The notes under the pieces are model-generated. The model made no database searches and had not been told where the DNA came from. It saw only the letters and a program-made list of their open reading frames with translations. Below are positions 1-8,320 of a stretch of 64,000 nt of DNA, one piece after another (the stretch's first letter is position 1; every line of letters starts with the position of its first letter). This DNA is from Thermogemmatispora aurantia (lineage in GTDB: Bacteria; Chloroflexota; Ktedonobacteria; Ktedonobacterales; Ktedonobacteraceae): contig NZ_BKZV01000001.1 of the NCBI RefSeq assembly GCF_008974285.1, positions 1,582,214 through 1,646,213 of the forward strand, written 5' to 3'. A program made the translations under genes and the position numbers.

Positions 1-2425
1 TGAGTTAGCGGCCCTCTTTCAGGATACACGGGTGGGGCTGGTGGTGCTTAATAGCTGCAGCAGCGAGCGCCTGGGCGATGAGCTGGTCAGGCAGGGTGTG
101 CCAGCAGTAATGGCGACAACCCGCCAGCTGCATAGCGAAACTGCTAGCGTGCTGGCCAGCTCGCTTTATGCAGCGCTGGCCCGTGGCACCAGCCTGAAAG
201 AGGCGTTGGAGTTCATCCGGAGAACACTACAGCGGGAGCCTCGCTTGCCAGCGGCCCAGGATGAGGTAGTGACGCTGCTCGGCCCCGGCGCCGAGGAGCC
301 ATTACGCCCAGCCCTACCGGTGGGCGACCCTGAGTATTTCCCCTGTGAGCCACCTCATAACCTGCCCGCTGCGCGGGCGCGCAGCTTCTGCGACCGCGTC
401 CACGAACTGCAACGTCTGGCCGCGCTACAGAGCAGTGGCCCCTCCCCCTTCATCGGCCTGATCGGCCTGGCCGGCAGCGGTAAGTCAACCCTGGCGATTG
501 AACTGGCCCATCGCTATAGCTGGCGCTTCACACGCGGGATTGCCTACGCCTCGCTGCGCCGGATGCGCCCGTTCGACTTGGTCGGATTGCTGGCCCATCT
601 CGATTGGGGTTTAGAAGAAGCTAGCGGCAGCCGCCAGCGCGGCCTCGCCCTCTACGAAATGGGACGCGGTCCCCTCCTGCTTGTCCTGGATGACCTGGAA
701 GAGGCGACGCCGGCGGAGGTCGAGGACCTCTGCGACCTGCTGAGCGCCTGGGACACTTCGCTGGGAGGCCGGGCGCTCCTGCTCATGCGCCATCGCCGCC
801 CCGAATTCGATCAACTGCTGCAGACCAATTGGCTCACCGTGGGCCAGCTCCCCGCACAGGCAGCCTACGAGTTCGTCGAAGAGCGCCTGGGCGGCAAGGA
901 GATCGCTCGCGTGCAGCTGGGCCGCCGCTTGCAAGAGCTGCCACGCCTCTGCTACTACCACCCCAAGCTCATGACCCTGGCTACCTCGGCTCTCCAGCTG
1001 GGCATTCCCTGGCAGGAGCTGGCCACTCAGCTCCGACAGCTCTCCGGTAAACCTCTCCAGCAAATGGAGCAACTCTTACATTTGACAATTGCCCGCGTGA
1101 CCAGAGAGTCGCCGCTGGCTAGCCAGTTCCTCGAATGCTGGCCGGTCTTCTCTGAAGCCTCCTCAGAATCCGCCTGGCGCTTTATCCAGGCCGGCAGGCT
1201 CCCCCAACCAGGCGAGAGCCTCTGGCAACAGCAAAATGAGGCCCTGGAAGCGATCCAGCGCGCCGCTATCCTGGAACGGGCAGAAGGCCCTAGCGGCCTG
1301 CAGTGTCGCATGCATCCCCTCGTCAGCGATTACCTGCGTCTTCATTGCTGGCAGGCCCTTTCTCAGGCAAAACGCGCCGAATACCAGCGCCGTCATCTTC
1401 TCTTTTATATAGAAGTATATCAATCAAAAGAAGGGGTAGAGGCTGAGCTGCTCTTTGACTGGGACAACATTGCCCTGGCGGTTGAGAGGGCGCGCCATCT
1501 GGGTCTGTGGCAGGACCTGCTTACCCTGGCAGAAGCACTGGTAGGAGAGAGAGGGACACCACTGCTGAAGCGCTACCAGCTGAAACAGGCGTTGCAGATC
1601 CTGGAGGTAGCATTGGAGGCCGCACAGCAGCTCAAGCAGTCTCTGCAGGAAGCGCGCTTTCTGCTTCAGCGTGGTATCTGTCGTTATCGCCTGGCGGAGT
1701 ACCAGCCAGCTTACCTGGATGTGGTCGCCAGCCTGCAGCTAGCCCGGCAGTCCACTGACGCAGTGCTGATCAGTGCGGCGGAGCTGGAGCTTGGGCGCGT
1801 CTGCTATCGGCTGACGCGCTATGACGAGGCAGAAGAGCACTTTGAGGCCGTGCGTGCGCAGGCGGCGGCCAGAAGAGATCTCTGGCAGGAAGCAGCCGCA
1901 TGGCATGAGCTAGGGCGGTTGGCCTACCGCCGGCACCAGTTCGAGCGTGCTGTGCAGTTGCTCGCCGAGGCTCGACGACTGCGCGAACAGCTGGGCGATC
2001 AGGAGGGCCTGGCCCGCACGTTGCACGAGCAGGGGCGCCTTCAGCACGAGCTGGCTCTGCGCAGCCAGGAACCAGCCAAACTAGATGAAGCCGAATCCCT
2101 CTATCTACTCAGCCTGAGCCTGCGCCGGCAGATAGGTGACCGCGTAGGCGAACAGGCAACGCTCCATCAGTTGGGTCTGCTGGCCTTCGATCGCGGTAAT
2201 CTGTCGCAAGCCAACGCCTACTATGCAGAGTCGATGCAGCTCGCCCGTGAGCTAAACGACCGCTTCTGGATCGTTCACAATCAGTTTCGCTCGGCCCGCC
2301 TCCTCTGGTACCAGGGCCAGCGGCAGGAAGCCCTTTCTCAGGCTCAGGAAGCGCTGGCACTCTGCCGCTTGCTGGGCATTGGCCTGGAGAGGGAGATCGA
2401 AGAATGGCTTCGGGCCCCAGCATAA
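1..2425 (+). CDS. CHAT-NTPase-TPR STAND protein (5' end outside window)
   Basis: The reading frame is open from the first bases of the window, so the true start lies upstream and the visible GTG at 32 is internal. The first 65 or so residues match the C-terminal half of a CHAT (caspase-like) peptidase domain, including the LNSC motif whose Cys is the expected nucleophile; the matching His would lie upstream. A P-loop NTPase follows, with Walker A GLAGSGKST near residue 155 and Walker B LLLVLDDLEE. The last 300 residues are helical TPR-like repeats. The layout (effector, STAND switch, repeat sensor) is that of regulated conflict or cell-death proteins, in which ligand binding to the repeats frees the protease. 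That role is inferred from architecture only. The SWIM and DCD genes lie 150 nt downstream on the same strand. Confidence 0.85.
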   Translation, partial: ELAALFQDTRVGLVVLNSCSSERLGDELVRQGVPAVMATTRQLHSETASVLASSLYAALARGTSLKEALEFIRRTLQREPRLPAAQDEVVTLLGPGAEEPLRPALPVGDPEYFPCEPPHNLPAARARSFCDRVHELQRLAALQSSGPSPFIGLIGLAGSGKSTLAIELAHRYSWRFTRGIAYASLRRMRPFDLVGLLAHLDWGLEEASGSRQRGLALYEMGRGPLLLVLDDLEEATPAEVEDLCDLLSAWDTSLGGRALLLMRHRRPEFDQLLQTNWLTVGQLPAQAAYEFVEERLGGKEIARVQLGRRLQELPRLCYYHPKLMTLATSALQLGIPWQELATQLRQLSGKPLQQMEQLLHLTIARVTRESPLASQFLECWPVFSEASSESAWRFIQAGRLPQPGESLWQQQNEALEAIQRAAILERAEGPSGLQCRMHPLVSDYLRLHCWQALSQAKRAEYQRRHLLFYIEVYQSKEGVEAELLFDWDNIALAVERARHLGLWQDLLTLAEALVGERGTPLLKRYQLKQALQILEVALEAAQQLKQSLQEARFLLQRGICRYRLAEYQPAYLDVVASLQLARQSTDAVLISAAELELGRVCYRLTRYDEAEEHFEAVRAQAAARRDLWQEAAAWHELGRLAYRRHQFERAVQLLAEARRLREQLGDQEGLARTLHEQGRLQHELALRSQEPAKLDEAESLYLLSLSLRRQIGDRVGEQATLHQLGLLAFDRGNLSQANAYYAESMQLARELNDRFWIVHNQFRSARLLWYQGQRQEALSQAQEALALCRLLGIGLEREIEEWLRAPA

Positions 2426-2577
2426 CGGTGGGTAGTGCACTTGTCTAACAAACTACAGTTCAGGTATCATGAAGAGAGAGATGTCCATGTTACCCGGCCA
2501 ACCTGCTGCGGTCAACAGGCAGGAGCAGGAGCAGGAGAGCAGGCAGTCTCTGCCAGCCATGACAGGAGTCGTTTCTG

Positions 2578-2856
2578 ATGCAAGATGAGCAGCTACAGCG
2601 CAAGCAAATGAAGGCTGCGAACTACGCTCAGCAGCCGGAGCGTTTCACCTTGCTAGAGATCAAGCTGCAGATGCGCTCGACACATGGTGTGCGCCTGATC
2701 AGCTATGCGGAAGGAGACTGGCACTGCACCTGCGACTTTTATCGAGAGCGCGGGACCTGTAGCCATATTATGGCGGCGGAGCAGCTACTTGGTCCCCTGG
2801 TTCCTCTGCCGACCGACACCATGCCGCGGGAAGAGCACCATGATCCTGAGCGATAG
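2578..2856 (+). CDS. small SWIM-type zinc-finger protein
   Basis: This is a 92-residue protein whose middle holds CTCDFYRERGTCSH, a CxC...CxH pattern typical of SWIM zinc fingers, preceded by a Trp and followed by a hydrophobic helix as in that family. No other domain is visible, so it is little more than a free SWIM finger. SWIM domains bind DNA or proteins and are found with recombination and ATPase factors; what this one contacts is unknown. Its 3' end overlaps the next gene by 17 nt in a different frame, which suggests translational coupling. The ATG at 2578 follows an AGGAG-like stretch. Confidence 0.7.
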   Translation: MQDEQLQRKQMKAANYAQQPERFTLLEIKLQMRSTHGVRLISYAEGDWHCTCDFYRERGTCSHIMAAEQLLGPLVPLPTDTMPREEHHDPER

Positions 2857-3364
2857 AGATCTCAAAGCCCTGCTGGCCGCCGGTCTGCTGGTAGTCGAGC
2901 CGTGGGAGGAACGGCAGCTTGGGCCAACCAGCATTGATCTGCGCCTCGGCGCGCGTCTCGTCAAGTATCGCGGAGAGCGTCTTGAGCTGGGCAAGGCCCC
3001 ACCTGCCAGTGAGGAGATTATGATCGATCCTCATCACGGCTATGAGCTGCGCCCGGGCGAGTTCATCCTGGGTTGCACGCTGGAGCGGGTCCGCATTCCC
3101 AACGGTTACCAGGGCTTTATCGAAACCAAAGGGGACGTTGCGCGGGCTGGACTGCAGGTGCACAATGGCGATGGCCATGTTGATCCGGGGAGCGACCATG
3201 TGCTGACGCTCGAAATCACTAACCTCAATAGTATCCCGGTCGTCCTCTATCCCGGCCTCTTCATCTGCCAGCTCTTCATTCATCAGTTGAGCAGTCTCTG
3301 CCTGCGCGAATACCGCGGAAAATACTTCGGGCAGCAAGGGCCAACCGTTTATCAGCCGGCCTAG
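2840..3364 (+). CDS. divergent dCTP deaminase/dUTPase-fold protein
   Basis: This 174-residue protein starts with ILSDRDLK and contains LGPTSIDLRLG, VHNGDGHVDPG and LTLEITN, the ordered motifs of the Dcd family. The Glu of LTLEITN matches the catalytic Glu of E. coli Dcd. The Arg-Ser-Ser stretch before ALAR in classic enzymes is here TKGDVAR, so the second nucleotide-binding Ser is absent; the protein may belong to a divergent branch or have changed activity. A housekeeping role (dCTP to dUTP) is possible. An anti-phage nucleotide-depletion role is also possible, since stand-alone dCTP deaminases are known defence genes and this one lies among STAND proteins; that is inference. The start was chosen at 2840 because the N-terminal motif begins there. 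An in-frame upstream extension exists but carries no family sequence. Confidence 0.75.
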   Translation: MILSDRDLKALLAAGLLVVEPWEERQLGPTSIDLRLGARLVKYRGERLELGKAPPASEEIMIDPHHGYELRPGEFILGCTLERVRIPNGYQGFIETKGDVARAGLQVHNGDGHVDPGSDHVLTLEITNLNSIPVVLYPGLFICQLFIHQLSSLCLREYRGKYFGQQGPTVYQPA

Positions 3365-3406
3365 CAGGCTGCGGAGGCGGACCGTCTCGCGCCTACCTAC
3401 CCGCTG

Positions 3407-6400
3407 TCAGCTCCGGTCTTCCTGCCCTGCCAGCCTCGGTTGAAGCACTGGATTCTCCACAGCGCCCAGGGAGCGTAGTATAGAGCGCTGCGAGAGCGAG
3501 AGGCCAGTTGCTGCATAGATATTCATGCCCTCATAAGGTCGGTCGCTGCGCAGCACGCGGAGGCACTGAGCACGCTCCACATCCCAGACCTCAATCGTCC
3601 CTGTGTGGCTGCCGCTCACCAAGAGCACGGGCTGCACACCGCGACTGAAAGCGATCTCGCGGATGCGATAATCAAAGTGACTGACGATTTTCAGCAGCTC
3701 GCCGGTCTCCAGATCCCACAGGCAGACGAGTTGATCATCTCCAGCGCTGGCCAGCAGGCGGCTATCGGGACTGATGGAGAGCGTCCAGATCCGCTCTCGA
3801 TGCCCCTTCAGAATCGCCCGCGGAAGACCTTGCTCCAGATGGGTCAGATCCCAGAGACGCACCTGCTGATCAGCTCCTGCCGTGGCCAACCAGCGACCGT
3901 CAGGACTGATGGCCAGCGTATAGATCGCCCCGTTATGGCCAGAGAGCTTTCGCCAGCAGCTGTAATCGCGAGTATCCCAGAGGCAGATGGTTTGATCTTC
4001 AGCGCCACTCACCAGGAGCCGGCCATCGGGACTATAGGCGACAGCGTAGACACGCCCCCGATGTTCGCGAAGAATATGCAAGCACTGACCGGTTGCCACC
4101 TCCCAAATACGCAATGTACGATCGGCTCCGCCGCTGGCCAAGAGCGAACCATCGGGAGAAAAAGCCACCATGTAGACACGAGCCGCATGGCCCTTGAGAA
4201 TGCGGAAGTTCTGGCCCGTCTCCACCTGCCAGAGGCGCACCGTGCCATCCTCGCTGCTACTGGCAAGGAGGCGACCCTGTCCATCGAAGGTCACCGTCCA
4301 GACACTGGCCGTGTGCCCCTCCATCGTGCGCAAGCAGCGTAGCTCACCCAGGTCCCAGAGCCGCACCTGGCCATCATCGCCGCTACTGGCAAAGAGCTGA
4401 CCATCGGGGCTGGTCGCCACCGTGCGCACCTGGCTGCTATAGCCCTGCAACATACGGACACAGCGCCCACGCTCAAGATCCCAGAAACGCACCGTCTGAT
4501 CGTCGCTTCCACTCACCAATAAGCGATCATCAGCACTGACGGCCAGCGAATAGACACGCCGGCTATGCCCCTCCAGCGTCTTGATACAAGAGAGGTCGCG
4601 TATATTCCAGAGGCGCAAGAGGCGATCACCGCCAGCACTGGCGAGGAAGCGGCTATCGCTGCTGAAAGAGAGCGCATAGACCTGCTCACGATGGGCATCC
4701 CAGGAAGCCAGCAGTGCCAGGGAAGTCAAGTCCCAGAGCATGATGCGCTCCTCGCAGCCGCAGGCGAGCAAGCGACCATCGTAACTGAGCGCCAGCGACC
4801 AGATGCTGTCGTTGGCACCGGGGAGACGGGCCCGGCAGGCGCCGCTCTCTACATCCCAGAGGCGCAGAATTGCATCCTCTCCGCCGCTGATCAGCGTCTT
4901 GCCGTCGGGAGTGAGGGCCACAGCATAGACTCTGCCGCTCTGACCCTGGTCAGTCAGCTCGCGCTGGCACTCAGCGAGACCGGAAGCCATATCAAGGCGC
5001 CAGAGACGCACGGTCTGATCGCCGCTACCACTGGCGAGCAGGTGACCATCGGCGCTCACGGCCAGCGAATAGATGCGTTCTTGATGGCCTCGCAGGGTCT
5101 GCAGGCACTGGCCAGTCTCCACATCCCAGAGACGAATTGTTCCATCCTCACTACCGCTGATCACCATACGTCCATCAGGGCTGAAGAGGACCGAGCGCAC
5201 CCAATCGGCATGGCCCTGGCAGGTTACCAGCGGCGCATAGTCGCGGACGCGGAAGATACGCACCTCACAGGTAGTCGTACCGAGCGCTATGAGCGAGCCA
5301 TCGTGGTTAAGAGCCACCGAGAGAATGCTTCCGAAGATCTCGGTGAAGGCCGAGCCAGTCAGATCGGCCCAGGCGAAATTGACGTTCGGTAAGGCTTTGC
5401 CTCGCAAATTAGCCTGCCAGACCGCCAGACCCGAGAAATCCCAGCCACGGAGATCGCACTGCAAGTGGAGGAGCAGATTGAGAATATTACCAGCCGCATA
5501 GCCCGGCCTGCCGCGTTCCAGCCGGGCCAGCAATGAGCGCAGCAGTTGCTCGCAACCGTTTCCTCCCCTGGCAGTGCGCAAGATGTGAGCCAGTGGCTCA
5601 AGAATCGAGCGGACCTGGTCCTCGCGAATATAGTCCCGGGCCTGGGCCTTGAGAAGGGCATGACTTTGCAACAGAGAGAGAGGCTGCTCTTCGAGAATCT
5701 CAGCAGCCACTTGCTGCACCAGACGATCCGTCACATATTCGCAGATCACCGGCTGCAGCGTATAGCCCGCGGCCCCACGCACCTCGACGAGTGAGCGATG
5801 GCGCAGCGACTTTAGCACTTCAAGCAGCGCTCCTTTGGGAGTATGCGCCAGGCGATCTTCCAGCAACTCAGAGAGCGTCACTACCTCGCGCCCAATCGCT
5901 AACCAGTACAAGACATCCCGTTCATCAGGGGTTAAGCGCTCGAACTGCTTATCAAGCAAATCTTTAATACCCTGAAGAACCAGCACCTCCTGATCGAGGA
6001 AGCGAGCGATCTGACGATCAAAGACCTCGCGAATGGTAGGAGAGACCAGTTTCAGAGCCAGGGGATTGCCAGCATAGCGGCGAATGAACTCGGCCCAGTG
6101 CTCATCATCGCCCTCCAACCCCTCACCTGCCAGCAACAAACGCCCAGCCTCGGGCGAGACGCCTGACAGGGTCATGGTGCGCACCGGGGCATATTTTCCC
6201 TCCTGGAGAGGAATGCCATCGGGCTTCTCGCGGCTGGTTAGCAGGACGCAGCTTTGCAGGGCATGGCTCCCCAATAGATAGAGCAGCTCCTCATAGCCCT
6301 TGTAATCCCCCTGGTAGTGGCCCGCCAGAGCACCACTCTGCAGCAGCGAGTCGAAGTCATCAAGGACCAACAGAAACCGCTCGCGCTCCAGCCGCTGAAT

Positions 6401-7057
6401 CAGCAGCTTCAGGCGATCCTCCTCACTCTCGGGAAGGGGGGTCGGCTGGTGCTCCTCCTCCCCGTTGAGGAAGCGCAGGCAGCGATCGAGAAGACGCCCA
6501 CGGGACAAAGGGGTATGGAGCGAAAGCCAGAGCAAGCCTTGAAAATCGGAGGAGCTGCGCAGACGCTGAACCAGAGCCGCCGCCAGGGCGGTCTTACCCA
6601 CTCCGCCTATGCCCACAATGGCGATCAGGCGGCAACGATCCTGCGTCACCCAACGCCAGAGCAGCTCTTGCTCCTCATCACGGCCATAGAGACGAGAGAC
6701 GTGGGGCGCTTCCTCTAGATCAGAGCGTGGACGGGCAGCCAGGGAATCCAGGGCCACCGCAGTAGCAGGCAGCACCAGAGGGGAGGACATAGTACGCCGG
6801 CGCCCGCGCGGCAGCTGCTCCAATTGCCCACCCACTAATACCTCAACCAGTTCGCCGCTGCGTAGCTGCAGCGCACGCTCGTACTCTTGCACAAGCTGGA
6901 GCGATGGCAGAGTCAAATTGTTTTCAACGGCAGAAAGATAGCTCTTTGAATAGCCCACCGCGCGCGCTACCTCGCTCAGGCTCTTACCCATCTGCTGGCG
7001 CAGGTGACGCATACGGGTCCCAATAGCGGTTGCAGGAGCGTGTCTGTTTTCAGCCAT
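3407..7057 (-). CDS. HTH-NB-ARC-WD40 STAND protein, 14 WD40 blades
   Basis: The 1216-residue protein has three parts. Residues 12-65 form an XRE-type helix-turn-helix (SLSEVARAVGYSKSYLSAVE). Residues 125-500 form an NB-ARC-like NTPase with Walker A GIGGVGKTAL near 149 and Walker B LLVLDDFDSL. From about residue 585 there are 14 WD40 blades ending in variants of LWD, enough for two seven-bladed propellers. A tail with RPYEGMNI and LRSLGA follows. The arrangement recalls Apaf-1 with the effector replaced by a DNA-binding domain, so it may act as a signal-responsive transcription regulator; this is inference. The ATG at 7057 was chosen for its GGAG site 7 nt upstream. It is transcribed away from a sigma-like gene across a shared operator-rich gap. 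Confidence 0.85.
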   Translation of the reverse strand: MAENRHAPATAIGTRMRHLRQQMGKSLSEVARAVGYSKSYLSAVENNLTLPSLQLVQEYERALQLRSGELVEVLVGGQLEQLPRGRRRTMSSPLVLPATAVALDSLAARPRSDLEEAPHVSRLYGRDEEQELLWRWVTQDRCRLIAIVGIGGVGKTALAAALVQRLRSSSDFQGLLWLSLHTPLSRGRLLDRCLRFLNGEEEHQPTPLPESEEDRLKLLIQRLERERFLLVLDDFDSLLQSGALAGHYQGDYKGYEELLYLLGSHALQSCVLLTSREKPDGIPLQEGKYAPVRTMTLSGVSPEAGRLLLAGEGLEGDDEHWAEFIRRYAGNPLALKLVSPTIREVFDRQIARFLDQEVLVLQGIKDLLDKQFERLTPDERDVLYWLAIGREVVTLSELLEDRLAHTPKGALLEVLKSLRHRSLVEVRGAAGYTLQPVICEYVTDRLVQQVAAEILEEQPLSLLQSHALLKAQARDYIREDQVRSILEPLAHILRTARGGNGCEQLLRSLLARLERGRPGYAAGNILNLLLHLQCDLRGWDFSGLAVWQANLRGKALPNVNFAWADLTGSAFTEIFGSILSVALNHDGSLIALGTTTCEVRIFRVRDYAPLVTCQGHADWVRSVLFSPDGRMVISGSEDGTIRLWDVETGQCLQTLRGHQERIYSLAVSADGHLLASGSGDQTVRLWRLDMASGLAECQRELTDQGQSGRVYAVALTPDGKTLISGGEDAILRLWDVESGACRARLPGANDSIWSLALSYDGRLLACGCEERIMLWDLTSLALLASWDAHREQVYALSFSSDSRFLASAGGDRLLRLWNIRDLSCIKTLEGHSRRVYSLAVSADDRLLVSGSDDQTVRFWDLERGRCVRMLQGYSSQVRTVATSPDGQLFASSGDDGQVRLWDLGELRCLRTMEGHTASVWTVTFDGQGRLLASSSEDGTVRLWQVETGQNFRILKGHAARVYMVAFSPDGSLLASGGADRTLRIWEVATGQCLHILREHRGRVYAVAYSPDGRLLVSGAEDQTICLWDTRDYSCWRKLSGHNGAIYTLAISPDGRWLATAGADQQVRLWDLTHLEQGLPRAILKGHRERIWTLSISPDSRLLASAGDDQLVCLWDLETGELLKIVSHFDYRIREIAFSRGVQPVLLVSGSHTGTIEVWDVERAQCLRVLRSDRPYEGMNIYAATGLSLSQRSILRSLGAVENPVLQPRLAGQEDRS

Positions 7058-7097
7058 TACAGTCTCCTCGCTGCCCACCACGGCGGGTTACGTTGAT

Positions 7098-7139
7098 TGT
7101 TCTACTGGGTAGTATAGAACAGAAGTGCACGCCTGTAAA
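7098..7139 (-). promoter_or_regulatory. promoter and palindrome upstream of the HTH-NB-ARC-WD40 gene
   Basis: On the minus strand, TTTACA (7139-7134), a 17-nt spacer and TATACT (7116-7111) form a good sigma-70-type promoter, with transcription expected to start near 7104, 47 nt before the ATG. The perfect 7-bp arms TGTTCTA (7098-7104) and TAGAACA (7115-7121), 10 nt apart, overlap the -10 and the start point, as an operator for repression would. Confidence 0.65.
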
Positions 7140-7177
7140 GAGGAGTGCCGTTCTCTTTCTGCTCAATTGCACATTTA

Positions 7178-7191
7178 TGAACAATCGTTCA
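7178..7191. promoter_or_regulatory. TGAACAATCGTTCA palindrome
   Basis: Perfect 5-bp arms TGAAC and GTTCA flank AATC. It lies midway between the two divergent promoters and shares the GAAC/GTTC half-site with the palindromes on each side. It also fits the GAAC-N4-GTTC pattern of Bacillus-type LexA boxes, so SOS control is an alternative to control by the local HTH protein. Confidence 0.5.
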
Positions 7192-7213
7192 TCGTTTCAT
7201 CTTCTCAACCCTC

Positions 7214-7270
7214 TTGAAAAACACGAGTGAACACTGTATACTGTTCTATAGAGAACAACTGAATGTTCAC
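7214..7270 (+). promoter_or_regulatory. promoter and nested palindromes upstream of the sigma-like gene
   Basis: TTGAAA (7214-7219), a 17-nt spacer and TATACT (7237-7242) make a strong promoter reading right. Two nested dyads overlap it: TGTTCT (7242-7247) with AGAACA (7252-7257), and outer arms GTGAACA (7227-7233) with TGTTCAC (7264-7270). The half-sites match those at the facing promoter. About 280 nt of leader separate the expected start near 7249 from the GTG at 7531; no convincing gene lies in that leader. Confidence 0.65.
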
Positions 7271-7530
7271 TATCCTCTCAGGTTCTGCTACAGAACTGGC
7301 GAGCGATAAGCTCAACTCCTCCAGCTACCTTGCCACAGGCCGGCCTGAGCAGCGCTGGTTGTTCTCCTTCCGAACTCATTGCTCGCTGGTCATCGCGATG
7401 GCTGATAAAGCGAATAGACCGACACGACTTGACCCAGGTGAGGCAACGTCAGGCTTGCCGGCTCCAGAACTGGACAGAGTACGGCATCTTATAGGTTTGC
7501 TTCTTTGTTTCTTCGTGAAGGAGGAGTCTT

Positions 7531-8211
7531 GTGAACTCACTAACTTCGCTCGGAGTTTCCGTTGACGACAGCGACTCTGAAGATGAAGCCTTGCTACACG
7601 CCTGCGACGCTCGGGTTGTGACTCAGGTACGTCGCTACTTCTCACGCATCCGCTCTGGCAAGTGGGAAGATCTGGAAGCACTCTGTCAAGACGAATGCCA
7701 GGAGGTGCGCTTCGCCCTCTGGAAAGTGAGTCGGAAAGGGCCACTGCACAAACCTGCCTTGCTGATCCGCGTCATTGTCCAGAATCGCGCACGCGATACC
7801 TGTCGACGACTTCGCCGTCGTCCTCTGCTTCTTCCCCTAGAGACAGAGCAGCCCGAGGTTCTTGCTCTCAGCGAGCAGTGTGCCGCCACCAACGAAGGAG
7901 CGCGTGATCCAGCCTATGAGTGTGAGCTGCAGGATTTTCCAGAAGAGCGCCTTGCGCTCTACATCCAGGCCATTCGCAGCTTGTCTGCCCGTGAACAGGC
8001 AGCTGTGCTCTGGCGCATTCGTGAGTGCGGCCTCGAACTACGGCCCGTGATCGCGGCGCTGCGCAAGGCGGGCCTGGACCCCGAGCAGGTGCCGCCGCCG
8101 CAGAGTCAGGCTGAGCTGAAGCGCTATCGCTCTGCCTTGAGTACTGCCCGGCGACACCTGCGCAAGCCGCTCGGCGTCTCAGCCGCCGGCCAGTCTGCGC
8201 GCCTACACTAG
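7531..8211 (+). CDS. sigma-70-like RNA polymerase sigma factor (atypical)
   Basis: The 226-residue protein has a first half that resembles sigma-70 region 2: a helix around YFSRIRSGKWEDLEALCQDE, then a stretch ending IRVIVQNRARDTCRRLRRRP, with the expected basic DNA-contact end. The second half starts at RSLSAREQAAVLWRI and looks like region 4. Neither is a textbook ECF match and the linker is long, so this is a sigma-like call rather than a firm family. The GTG start follows a very strong AAGGAGGAG site. It is divergent from the HTH-NB-ARC-WD40 gene, and the shared TGTTC/GAACA palindromes suggest that the two are regulated together. No anti-sigma gene is adjacent; the STAND protein could play that part, which is speculation. 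Confidence 0.55.
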   Translation: MNSLTSLGVSVDDSDSEDEALLHACDARVVTQVRRYFSRIRSGKWEDLEALCQDECQEVRFALWKVSRKGPLHKPALLIRVIVQNRARDTCRRLRRRPLLLPLETEQPEVLALSEQCAATNEGARDPAYECELQDFPEERLALYIQAIRSLSAREQAAVLWRIRECGLELRPVIAALRKAGLDPEQVPPPQSQAELKRYRSALSTARRHLRKPLGVSAAGQSARLH

Positions 8212-8288
8212 CGAGTGCAGTGCCAGACTGGACTCTGCACCGGACTCTGCCTGGCCTTCCTTACTTCACTTCATGGCTGGCCCGCGTG

Positions 8289-8311
8289 GCGAAGGGACCA
8301 CCTCCCTTCGC
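8289..8311. terminator. stem-loop between convergent genes
   Basis: GCGAAGGGA and TCCCTTCGC form a perfect 9-bp stem around CCACC, between the stop codons of the sigma-like gene and the esterase gene. There is no clear T-run on either side, so it is a weak or structure-only terminator candidate. Confidence 0.4.
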
Positions 8312-8320
8312 TGGCGCTGG

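Noticed and set aside
7263-7565. 100-codon open frame in the leader of the sigma-like gene
   Set aside because: It starts just after the expected transcription start without a ribosome site, overlaps the well-supported GTG at 7531, and has no protein-like pattern.
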